Positions 40,757-48,124 of a DNA stretch of 64,000 nucleotides are shown here, piece by piece. Source of the DNA: Salinivenus lutea (GTDB lineage Bacteria; Bacteroidota; Rhodothermia; Rhodothermales; Salinibacteraceae); NCBI GenBank assembly GCA_002894685.1, contig NCRC01000007.1, positions 89,150 through 153,149 on the forward strand. Reading direction: 5' to 3'. The translations under genes and the position numbers were made by a program. Within the stretch, counting starts at the first letter, position 1; the number at the start of each line of letters is the position of its first letter. The notes beneath the pieces were generated by a model. The model made no database searches, had not been told where the DNA came from, and saw only the letters and a list, made by a program, of their open reading frames with translations.

Positions 40757-40797
40757 AACGAGAAACATCCCGTCCGAGCCGTACGCTCAGACGGGAT
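40757..40797 (-). terminator. Rho-independent terminator of tRNA-Ser
   Basis: On the minus strand ATCCCGTCTGAGC pairs with GCTCGGACGGGAT (one G-T wobble) around a five-base loop, followed by GTTTCTCGTT. It begins about 10 bp past the tRNA 3' end. Confidence 0.8.
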
Positions 40798-40805
40798 GAA
40801 AGCGG

Positions 40806-40895
40806 CGGTGGGGGAGGGATTTGAACCCCCGGGACCCATTGCGGGCCCTCCGGTTTTCGAGACCGGTGCAATCAGCCAGGCTCTGCCACCCCACC
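40806..40895 (-). tRNA. tRNA-Ser (anticodon CGA), integration site of the element
   Basis: The 90-nt cloverleaf has acceptor GGTGGGG/CCCCACC, serine discriminator G, anticodon stem CCGGT/ACCGG around CTCGAAA (anticodon CGA), a long variable arm (GGGCCCGCAATGGGTCCC) and T-arm GGGGG TTCAAAT CCCTC. CCA is not encoded. The 5' half (40846-40895) belongs to the 100-bp direct repeat that recurs at 62425-62524, so the gene is intact but its 5' half and promoter are duplicated. Confidence 0.95.
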
Positions 40896-40945
40896 GTTGA
40901 TTTGTCGGCTATGCAATACCTCTGGCTGGAGGCATGCGTTCCGGC
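40846..40945. repeat. Left 100-bp attachment repeat (attL)
   Basis: Starts CCCTCCGGTTTTCGAGACC and ends GCATGCGTTCCGGC. It is identical over 100 bp to 62425-62524. It contains the 5' 50 nt of tRNA-Ser and 50 bp of its upstream region; flanking bases differ on both sides. Confidence 0.95.
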
Positions 40946-40984
40946 CAGTCCCCCACCGCTCCCCGCGGTTGTCTGCTTCAATTA

Positions 40985-41004
40985 CTGCTATCATATTGCT
41001 ATCG
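40985..41004. other. Candidate integrase arm-binding site, left end
   Basis: This 20-bp site contains TGCTATCAT and TGCTATCG in tandem, ten to eleven bases apart. It matches 18 of 20 positions of the site at 62342-62361 in the same orientation and starts 40 bp inside attL. Confidence 0.6.
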
Positions 41005-41029
41005 AAATCGGGGAAATGTCAAAAATCGG

Positions 41030-41052
41030 AGGGTACCCAAGGGGTGTACCCT
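41030..41052. repeat. Inverted repeat near left end of the element
   Basis: AGGGTAC and GTACCCT are perfect 7-bp arms around a 9-bp centre. It could be an excisionase or regulator site; this is based on position only. Confidence 0.3.
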
Positions 41053-41118
41053 ATAATTAAACCCGCTTGCATTCTGATGGATATTCCTTATCACACCACC
41101 TCCAACTCGGCGACAAGC

Positions 41119-41421
41119 TCACGTGATATGGTCCCAGTAGTCCTCGCCCACGATGCGCTTCAAGGTGCTCTCTGACTTGGGCCGGTCGAAGAGTCGGATG
41201 GAGCCGATTCCTTGCATGAAGTGTCCGAAGTGCTCCTTAACGGCACGGGCGACCTGCGGGGTGACCCAGATGGCGTCCTCTCGTTTCTCGCTCCATTTGG
41301 GACCGCCTTCCCATCCGCAGAGCCATCGGCGGAGTTCTCTTCGCTTGGCGACGTATGCGACTTTGAAGGCCTCGCCTGTGGACTTGGCTTCAATTGGGGG
41401 CTCGATGTCGTCGTACTGCAT
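41119..41421 (-). CDS. Small hypothetical protein overlapping the 3' end of the polymerase-like gene
   Basis: The 100-aa frame opens at ATG 41421, inside the polymerase-like gene in another frame, and runs past that gene's stop. Its codons end mostly in G/C and its composition is protein-like (FKVAYVAKRRELRRWLCGWEGG, VTPQVARAVKEHFGHFM), whereas the overlapping polymerase frame becomes Ser/Pro/Thr-rich and shadow-like. It is either a separate overlapping gene or the true C-terminus of the polymerase-like protein after a frameshift near 41420. No known domain was recognised. Confidence 0.6.
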   Translation of the reverse strand: MQYDDIEPPIEAKSTGEAFKVAYVAKRRELRRWLCGWEGGPKWSEKREDAIWVTPQVARAVKEHFGHFMQGIGSIRLFDRPKSESTLKRIVGEDYWDHIT

Positions 41422-44117
41422 GGCGTCGCATCCTCAGTGTCGTTGGAGTTTGACTCGTGACTCTCGAAAGGCTTTTCCTCTATCTGTGCTCGGTGGAATC
41501 CTGAAATGCGGCGGGCCATTTCTTGGGCCTCCTCTGATACCTCTCCCAAGGTAACCGCGCCATCGTGTTCATTGCGGAGTACCTCGTAATCGAAGTCATC
41601 CTGGATGAGCGTGAGGGCGTGGATATACGCCGCTTCGAGGCCCTGAAGTCGACTGGTTGCAAAACCAGCCTTTTGGTTATACCGATCCGGCTCGTCTCCG
41701 GATTCTGCGAGTCGGCCGTCGTAAATAGAGAAAGGCAGAGAACACGGATTGCTCACGTAGTACCCAAACTGCGATCCGTCCTGTCCGGCCTCAATCCAAT
41801 ACTCATCTACGAGCCATTCACGCCACGCGTCGAGCTCTTCGGCCATGTCTCCGTAGGCGTCGCGGAGGATGGAGTACACCTTCTCCGGATCGTCGTACTC
41901 GATCGCGTCGTCATCGGCCCAATCGCGGGCCACGGCCCCCATCGTGGCCAACTCATTGTAGACGGCTCGCAGCCAGGCGGCGCGTCCGTTCTCGTGTTCG
42001 TGTTGATGGAGCTGGGAAAAGTCTGGCTCTCCATCCTCGGCTTTGATGCGGGTAAGCACCTGGCCCTTCGCCGCATTGAACGCTGCTTCGTAGGTCTCGT
42101 GATTGAATCCCGCGCCGAACTTTACTGCGTGCTCCGGCCGTTTCCAGTTTTCGCGGCCAATACCAAACTGTTCAGCGAGCCCGTCCTTCCCGTCCTCGTT
42201 GATGTAGTCGGTTAGGACAGAGACGTCGAGGTCTGCGCCCATCCGGACGGCCATCTGCATCTCCTGGATGAGGCCCTCCGTCTGCGAGCTCGTGATGTCG
42301 ACGTTGTTGTAGTTCGGGATGCCCTCCGAGGCGGCCGCCTTCATCTCCTCCGATGCGTTTTGGAGGCCGCACGTTTGCGTGAAGCGGCCCGAGGCAAGTT
42401 GCACCTCGTAGGCGGTCTCGTACTCATAGATGCCGTCCATACCCGTCTCTTCGAGGCCCTGTGCGATGATGTCGGCCCAGATCCGAAGGTCTTGGCGATA
42501 CCGGGACTCGATGCGCTCCTTCTCCCGGACGGCCGCGAAAAGCTCATCCCGCACCACCGAGAGCCGCTCCTGTTCGTGTTCGGAGAGTGTCTTGCCTTCA
42601 TCCAAGACATCGCCTTTCACCGCATCGAGCTCCAACTGGAGCTGCTCACACTTCCCTCTGGCGGCGTCTCGCTCATCCCTCAGGCGATCGAGATGATCTT
42701 CGACGGCGTCCTTGTTCACAACGTCTCGCTGTCCCCGCAACCGTTTCAAAGTCTTGTAGATGAACACCGAACGCTGCTTCCAAGAATGCTCCCCGTCGTA
42801 GGTGAGTTGCGTCTGGAAACCGCTGTACAGCCGCTTCCCGTTGACGAGGTTGTACCGCGTCTTGTACTGATAGCTGTCTTCGAGAGCGTCGTCGAGGCGA
42901 CACATGAGCTCGTCTGTAAGGCAGAACTCCCGGGACTGCCCCACCCCCTCCTCACCGTAGATGTACTCGCTCACGTCCAGGAGCTCACCCTCGACATCCT
43001 CGTAGATGTTCTTCGTCCGCGACGGGACCTCGACGCCATCCGTGTTGCGGCAGAGGTCCTTTATCAGTTCGTAGTAGATCGGGACACCATCTGAGTAACG
43101 ACCGGGCATCCGAGTTTGGCAGTAGTAGATATGGGCAACCATGTGCCGGAGCGCCGGACGATACTCTTCGACGATGTTGACTGCGTCGAGGACGTCTTCG
43201 AGTACGCCAGACACCGGCTTCGGCACCGGGACTTTGGACCGGAGCTCTCCGCAAAAGTGGTTTTTCCGCACGGACTGACCCCCTTCCGAATCGACGTCTG
43301 TAGGCTTCTCGTCGGGTTCTTGTTTACTCTCATTAGGGGTTTGGTCATGTCCTAGTGCCCCGCCACGTTTGCGCTCGGGACCTCTGGCATTGTCGCCGGG
43401 GGCTGTGGGTCCGGGTCCAACGTCCTCGGGCTCCTTGCGGTCGGCGAGCGGGTCGAGGCGTGGGGGCGGGCTGACGGATATCCCGCCCGTGCCTGGGTTC
43501 CGGTCAGCGGGTGCCTGTGTACGGGGCTCGTCCGTGCCGGCGGAGTCCGTCCCGCAGGGTGCGTGGCCCTCAGCCGTGGGGGTGGGGTCGTTAAAGCGGA
43601 CCCCCAGATTTTTTAGCTGCGTACAGTCTCCGGACGCCACGAGCTGCTTCGTCGCCTCTGCGACCTCGTCAATCTCCCCATCCAGCTTCCGGACGAGACC
43701 GAGTACATCGGACGTCAGCGGACCGACCGTGTACAGGGTCTTCTGGTGAGGCTTGCTCTTCACGAGGAGGGCGTCGCGAACATTCGATATCCCCGTGATC
43801 CCGATGCCGCCGCGGCTCGGATTGAGTACTTTGGATGCCGCATCGGATAGGTCGTTATAGATGCAATCAGCCCGTAATCGAGCCTCCGTCTTCGGATAGA
43901 GCCGGTCGGCAACGACAAGACAGAGCTCCATCCACGCCCGACGAAAGGTGAGGAGGTCGTTGGCGTACTCGTCCGGGATTTCGGCACTTTTGTAAAGCTT
44001 TTCCAGCGACCTGAAGTCAGCTTGATCGCTGGGTGGTCGCGGAACGCTGTCGGGGAGATGCGTACTAATATACACTCGGCTGCCCGGCCTCAACCGGGCG
44101 TCCTTGTTATCGGTCAT
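41160..44117 (-). CDS. Divergent family-A DNA-polymerase-like protein
   Basis: The protein is 985 aa from ATG 44117 (MTDNKDARLRPGSR). The N-terminal 175 residues are an unassigned helical domain, followed by a Pro/Asp/Glu-rich linker (about 178-285), a second unassigned domain and a coiled-coil-like stretch (about 470-540). Residues 570-870 carry motifs in PolA order: GRFTQTCGLQN (577-587), motif A VDITSSQTEG (Asp607), motif B-like RENWKRPEHAVKFGAGF (655-671), LQGLEAAYIHAL (824-835), and motif C NEHDG (Asp852). No 5' nuclease or 3'-5' exonuclease motif is visible. The last 85 residues are probably an out-of-frame tail (see overlapping gene). It likely replicates or copies the element, which is inference. 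Confidence 0.7.
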   Translation of the reverse strand: MTDNKDARLRPGSRVYISTHLPDSVPRPPSDQADFRSLEKLYKSAEIPDEYANDLLTFRRAWMELCLVVADRLYPKTEARLRADCIYNDLSDAASKVLNPSRGGIGITGISNVRDALLVKSKPHQKTLYTVGPLTSDVLGLVRKLDGEIDEVAEATKQLVASGDCTQLKNLGVRFNDPTPTAEGHAPCGTDSAGTDEPRTQAPADRNPGTGGISVSPPPRLDPLADRKEPEDVGPGPTAPGDNARGPERKRGGALGHDQTPNESKQEPDEKPTDVDSEGGQSVRKNHFCGELRSKVPVPKPVSGVLEDVLDAVNIVEEYRPALRHMVAHIYYCQTRMPGRYSDGVPIYYELIKDLCRNTDGVEVPSRTKNIYEDVEGELLDVSEYIYGEEGVGQSREFCLTDELMCRLDDALEDSYQYKTRYNLVNGKRLYSGFQTQLTYDGEHSWKQRSVFIYKTLKRLRGQRDVVNKDAVEDHLDRLRDERDAARGKCEQLQLELDAVKGDVLDEGKTLSEHEQERLSVVRDELFAAVREKERIESRYRQDLRIWADIIAQGLEETGMDGIYEYETAYEVQLASGRFTQTCGLQNASEEMKAAASEGIPNYNNVDITSSQTEGLIQEMQMAVRMGADLDVSVLTDYINEDGKDGLAEQFGIGRENWKRPEHAVKFGAGFNHETYEAAFNAAKGQVLTRIKAEDGEPDFSQLHQHEHENGRAAWLRAVYNELATMGAVARDWADDDAIEYDDPEKVYSILRDAYGDMAEELDAWREWLVDEYWIEAGQDGSQFGYYVSNPCSLPFSIYDGRLAESGDEPDRYNQKAGFATSRLQGLEAAYIHALTLIQDDFDYEVLRNEHDGAVTLGEVSEEAQEMARRISGFHRAQIEEKPFESHESNSNDTEDATPCSTTTSSPQLKPSPQARPSKSHTSPSEENSADGSADGKAVPNGARNERTPSGSPRRSPVPLRSTSDTSCKESAPSDSSTGPSQRAP

Positions 44118-44232
44118 TGTTACAGTCCTAAGCTGTATAGGTGATCGAGAGGCGCAGCCCCGCTGGTATCGGGGATGCGATGTCGAGCCGACCGCTAGCA
44201 CGGTCGACCTGTCGTTTCGTCTTCAGGTACTT

Positions 44233-44270
44233 GCCCCGTTCCAGCTCCAACTGGAGCGGGGCATTTTTTC
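44233..44270 (+). terminator. Strong plus-strand terminator in the leader of the polymerase-like gene
   Basis: GCCCCGTTCCAG pairs with CTGGAGCGGGGC (one wobble) and is followed by ATTTTTTCTTGTTT. It works only on the plus strand, antisense to the polymerase-like gene, yet no plus-strand coding gene ends here. Confidence 0.8.
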
Positions 44271-44892
44271 TTGTTTCCTTCCCCCTTCTCTAATTATGTG
44301 CGATCCGAGATTAGGAGTCGCACGAGGTTGAATTGGTTCCTGATGTCACGTAGAGTCAAAAGTCGAATGATGCATGTCTAGAAGATGGTTTTGCTTTGTG
44401 GCATCTTGCCGATAACAACGCAATCACCAATCCGATGGCGATTCTTGGGGGGCGATGAGCATCGGCATCGATCTTTGGCCGGCGTGATTAAAAACCCTGA
44501 GACGGGCACCCTGCTGCCAAAACATCTCGACGCGATAATCGACACGTGCACACCGATGATGGTGAAGTCGGTGGCGACCTGATCGACTATTCCGCTCTTT
44601 TCCAGCCTATTTCTGATCTGATTGAGCGAAATTCCCTAATAAGGGGCACACGTGTGGGTCGCAGGGGTGCCGCTCGCCAGTATTAAGGTGCTATCCCCCG
44701 CATGGGGTTCAAGAGTGAACCCGCTAAGAGTAGATGATCACTATACCGGTGTGGACCACGAGGTAATTTTGGAGGCACTCACAAGCGGCCCAATATCACC
44801 GTATATCCGTGAAGCAACCCTTCGGGTTTTTTCGACCGAGAGTTTGGAAACGATAGTTCTTCCACAATGCAAGTATCAGACGATTCGGTAGC
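44271..44892. other. Intergenic stretch in the element, no confident gene
   Basis: About 620 bp. Short plus-strand frames at 44385-44582 and 44652-44891 lack recognisable domains and clear starts. A short plus-strand hairpin with T6 (AACCCTTCGGGTTTTTT, 44816-44832) suggests that some plus-strand transcript ends here, before the convergent DUF5131 gene. Confidence 0.4.
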
Positions 44893-45672
44893 TCAAGGCC
44901 ACTGATCATGCTCCGGCTGTCCCGGAAATACGCGGGGCATCTCCCGGATCTGAAGGTCCTCGGGCCAATCGTAGGGGTGACCACCGTGGGGGTGGTCGGT
45001 CTCGTGGGCGCGGGCCCACAGCTCGCCCAGTTGCTTCACGAACACCGCTGTGTCCTGCTTATGACACTGGTGGATGATGGAGCGGAACCAATCGAGATCG
45101 ACCTCCCGAATCTCGTCCTTCGGGCCGGACTCACCTCCGATGATCGCCCAATCGATGCCGCTGAGGTTCAAGTCTTCAAGGTCTTCGATCAAGGGCTCGA
45201 AGGACACGAAGCACACTTCCGCGTGGCACTCTCGGAGCTTGTCGAGACGTCCTTTGCTGTCGCGGTGGCCAACGGAGGTGCCGGCCCAAATATTCTCCTT
45301 CCACGGAAGGTACTCCATCTCCACGTAACGCTCCGGCCGCTTCGTGAGAAGCTGCCACACGTTGCCCTCGACCTCGTGCATTACGTCAAAAACGTTGTGG
45401 ATGTACCCGGCATCACAGCGCTTGTGGAAAAGGTCCGACATGGAACCGACGAAGACGTACTCGTCGCTCCAGTCTTCCTCCCTCGGCTTGTTGAGACGCT
45501 CGGGGCGCGTCGTGAAGTTGAAGCCTCGCTCGCCGTAACCGTTGGCGTTCATCTTCTGCCACTTCTGCGCCGCACGTTCGGCGTAGCAGAAGTCGCACTC
45601 GGCGGAGACGTGGTCACATCCGGTTGTCGGATTCCACGTCTTCGATGCCCATTGAATATTCGTTTCTCCCAT
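44893..45672 (-). CDS. DUF5131 (phage Gp37/Gp68-type) protein
   Basis: The 259-aa protein opens with the family signature IQWASKTWNPTTGC and the cysteine cluster CDHVSAECDFCYAE (Cys19, 26, 29), recalling a radical-SAM-like metal site. It continues with FVGSMSDLFH, WQLLTKRPER, WAGTSVGHRDS, CFVSFEPLIEDL and WAIIGGESGP. These are the full set of DUF5131 (Gp37/Gp68) blocks. The family occurs in phages, plasmids and defence-rich islands, and its reaction is unknown. It follows a gene with a degenerate copy of the same domain by 4 bp, so the two are co-transcribed. Confidence 0.85.
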   Translation of the reverse strand: MGETNIQWASKTWNPTTGCDHVSAECDFCYAERAAQKWQKMNANGYGERGFNFTTRPERLNKPREEDWSDEYVFVGSMSDLFHKRCDAGYIHNVFDVMHEVEGNVWQLLTKRPERYVEMEYLPWKENIWAGTSVGHRDSKGRLDKLRECHAEVCFVSFEPLIEDLEDLNLSGIDWAIIGGESGPKDEIREVDLDWFRSIIHQCHKQDTAVFVKQLGELWARAHETDHPHGGHPYDWPEDLQIREMPRVFPGQPEHDQWP

Positions 45673-45676
45673 ATAG

Positions 45677-46921
45677 TTATGCGGGTTTGTCTTTGAGGTA
45701 GGTCGTGAACTCTCCGCGGACGCGGAGCGTCGTATGATCGGGAAGAGACTCCCGGATGGTACGGATCTGCGTGAACGGAAGCTCGCTGTTTTCGCTGATC
45801 TCGTCGATAACGACCCAGTCGAGCACTGACAAATCGACGTCGGGCAGTCCTTCCCGTCGGTCGTCGCCTCCGAGATCGTACAGTGTCCACTTCACTTCGG
45901 AGTCGTCGGCCTCATCCAGGGCCTCGGCCGTTTCCTCGATGGAGGACCGATCGGAACGGGCGCCGATCCAACCTTCGTCGGGGAGGGAGTAGTCCGTCCA
46001 CCGGCCGGCGTGGGAGGAGAGGAAGATCGGATTCCAGTCGCCACCTCCGCCCCACTTGAGGATCTCCTCCGTGAACACATCGGGCACATTGTCCGACAGA
46101 ATGTCGAACGCCGGGCACGCGAGCGCGTCGGAGTCTTCTGTATCCCTAAAATCGTCGGTGTTGTTGTCGTCGGGGACGTGGCTCTCTCGGATGCGCTGTA
46201 CCTTGTCGGGATGGAACGACAGGGAGGAGGGAGGCTCCGTCTGAAGCCGTTTTGTCATCGTCTCGCCGCGCAGAGGCCGCCACACGGCTGATCCGAGTTC
46301 GCCATCGGCGCCGCCATCGAGAGGCGACGTGCTCGGCTCAGTCTCCTCGATGACCTCGTGAAGAGTTGGCCGGTCGATCCCGTCGGCCGGCACAACACGA
46401 CGCCCACGGCGAAGGTCGCCACTCAGGCCGAGCCGGTCGGCCGTGGGGGCCGGTAGGGTGAGGGAGGTGTGCAACGACTCCGGCTCGTCCTCATAGTCGG
46501 CCTCATCATCGGCGTCATCTTCTGCCGACTGGAGATGGTCGTACTTCGCCTCCCGCACCTTATTCATCGTGACACCGTCGACGCCGTGACGGTCGACCGC
46601 GAGCTCCCAAACTTCGACGAGCTCGTCTTCCTGGTCGTCGAGGAGGGGGACAAGAGAGCGAGCTTGAGCCTCGTTACTGGGCGTACCACTACCCTTGTCC
46701 TCGAGCACCTCGACCACGCGGGCGAAGCAAATGAGTTGTTTTGCTCGGCGTGGCTTCAATCCAAAGTGGGAGGCTGCGTACTCCTCCACATTGTGGTACC
46801 CACGCTCTTCGTACAAATCCTTCTCGTCGATCTCCCACAAGGCCTTCCCTGCTTTCAATCGATACTGCTGGAACTGCTCAATCGTCTCCTCCAGCTTTTC
46901 GAGTCGATTCGTTTGATTCAT
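45677..46921 (-). CDS. HTH-domain protein with degenerate DUF5131-like C-terminus
   Basis: The N-terminal 110 residues of this 414-aa protein are helical with a phage-type HTH look (YEERGYHNVEEYAASHFGLKPRRAKQLICFARV). An acidic linker follows. Residues about 285-410 echo the downstream DUF5131 protein: W(I)GARSD, VDLSVLDWVVIDE (compare WAIIGGES) and LPFTQIRTIRESLPDHTTLRVRG (compare the FRSIIHQCHKQDTAVFVKQ region), but without the N-terminal cysteines. It overlaps the XRE gene upstream by 44 bp and precedes the DUF5131 gene by 4 bp. A partner or regulatory subunit role is inferred. Confidence 0.7.
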   Translation of the reverse strand: MNQTNRLEKLEETIEQFQQYRLKAGKALWEIDEKDLYEERGYHNVEEYAASHFGLKPRRAKQLICFARVVEVLEDKGSGTPSNEAQARSLVPLLDDQEDELVEVWELAVDRHGVDGVTMNKVREAKYDHLQSAEDDADDEADYEDEPESLHTSLTLPAPTADRLGLSGDLRRGRRVVPADGIDRPTLHEVIEETEPSTSPLDGGADGELGSAVWRPLRGETMTKRLQTEPPSSLSFHPDKVQRIRESHVPDDNNTDDFRDTEDSDALACPAFDILSDNVPDVFTEEILKWGGGGDWNPIFLSSHAGRWTDYSLPDEGWIGARSDRSSIEETAEALDEADDSEVKWTLYDLGGDDRREGLPDVDLSVLDWVVIDEISENSELPFTQIRTIRESLPDHTTLRVRGEFTTYLKDKPA

Positions 46922-47096
46922 TCACTAAGTTCTTTTTGCGTCGTAGATAGCGAGCAGCGTCCGCGTACAACCCGCGCACCTTGTCCTTCTTCTCTTCGTC
47001 CTGGATCGTCGTGCGGCTTACGCCCCATCGCTTCCCCAGGCCGCGAAGCGTGAGATTCGCACTCAGCCGTATCTTCTTGAGCTCGTCGCCAGTCAT
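46878..47096 (-). CDS. Small XRE-type helix-turn-helix regulator
   Basis: The 72-aa protein is a single HTH: ELKKIRLSANLTLRGLGKRWGVSRTTIQDEEKK (residues 5-37). It overlaps the next gene by 44 bp, so the genes are translationally linked. A perfect 18-bp inverted repeat 124 bp upstream (47220-47237) is a plausible operator. It probably controls the three-gene DUF5131 operon. Confidence 0.75.
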   Translation of the reverse strand: MTGDELKKIRLSANLTLRGLGKRWGVSRTTIQDEEKKDKVRGLYADAARYLRRKKNLVNESNESTRKAGGDD

Positions 47097-47219
47097 GGGA
47101 AGTCAGGTCATAAGTAAGGAAAACGTGCGCGTGCGCGACGGAATCCGGTGTGGGTACGTCTCTAAATGTCAGAATAGCTGACTCGTTCCGAACTAATGTG
47201 AAGTACATGTTTAGGATAG

Positions 47220-47237
47220 CTCGAACAAATGTTCGAG
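47220..47237. promoter_or_regulatory. 18-bp palindrome upstream of the XRE/DUF5131 operon
   Basis: CTCGAACAAATGTTCGAG has perfect 8-bp arms around AA. It lies between the XRE start and the preceding gene's stop, a typical place for an HTH repressor site. Confidence 0.5.
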
Positions 47238-47275
47238 ATCGAAAGCTCGGTACGGATGGCTAGAAAGCCCCCAAC

Positions 47276-48118
47276 CTAGCCCGGGGTATCAGACACAGCA
47301 TGACGCTTCATTGCCTCCCTGGCAAACCACTCAACAAAGTCCGGATACGTTGACCGGTCAATCACCTCTTTGAGTGGAAGCACGTACAGATGTGCGTGCC
47401 GAGAAAAATATACCGCGATGCGCTGAATAGTCGGCTTCGGCTCCACCCCGCCGACGCCCCCGATGATATGCAGTGTATAGTAGCCGAGCAGTTGATTGAA
47501 CATCCCCCGGTCGAACGATGGCTGCCTTACTGTCTTGATGTCGATCAGCGTGTCGTCGAGAAAGAGGTCAGCGTCGGCACCACCGACCAAAGCGGATGCC
47601 CTTCCGAAGGTAGGGTTCAGAAGGCACAGGGTATCGGCCCGAAAGTACCCCTCCGGGATGACCTCGTGGAGACACCGCAGATCTTCCACGTCTTCTTCCT
47701 GAACCGGATCTAGAAGGTTGATGTCGACACCGCCGTTTGATCTTGTCCGGATAACCAGATCGAGACGGGCAAGGCGAAGTGTGGACTCGAGCACTTCGAG
47801 GGTGAGCTCCCCGGTGGCAACGTACTCGTCTGAGGCATTTCTGGCGCGTTCAATGACCTCCTCCGCGTCCTGCTTTTGACTACCAGAAAGGAATTGGAGG
47901 GCCGATTCTGCGACCCACTGTCGGCCCTGAGCGATCCCGGGGTTAAGCCGGCGCGCGGAGAATCGGAGCAAGTAGTCAAGCGCGGTGCCGACGTGCGTTG
48001 GGCGGTTTGAAATGGGAGGTACCAAAAGATCCGGTGTTGCCTCCATCCCTGGCTTTTCGAACTCTTCCAGGAAGCGTCGCCGGACCTCCGTGGAGTCGAC
48101 AAAAGACGTAAGACTCAT
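47276..48118 (-). CDS. PD-(D/E)XK-nuclease-like protein linked to hsdR
   Basis: The 280-aa protein was not recognised by family, but residues 180-213 show a nuclease-like core: ADADLFLDDTLIDIKT (Asp184, Asp193-x-Lys195) followed by MFNQLLGYYTLHIIGG, where a Gln/Tyr helix normally follows the Lys. It starts 6 bp after hsdR and is the last gene of the restriction operon. It could be an accessory nuclease or protect against foreign DNA independently. There is no signal or TM segment. Confidence 0.7.
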   Translation of the reverse strand: MSLTSFVDSTEVRRRFLEEFEKPGMEATPDLLVPPISNRPTHVGTALDYLLRFSARRLNPGIAQGRQWVAESALQFLSGSQKQDAEEVIERARNASDEYVATGELTLEVLESTLRLARLDLVIRTRSNGGVDINLLDPVQEEDVEDLRCLHEVIPEGYFRADTLCLLNPTFGRASALVGGADADLFLDDTLIDIKTVRQPSFDRGMFNQLLGYYTLHIIGGVGGVEPKPTIQRIAVYFSRHAHLYVLPLKEVIDRSTYPDFVEWFAREAMKRHAVSDTPG

Positions 48119-48124
48119 GGGTCG

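Noticed and set aside
40512..40805. Possible genes between the GerMN-like gene and tRNA-Ser
   Set aside because: Open frames here are mirrors or lack starts and domains; only the tRNA terminator is supported.
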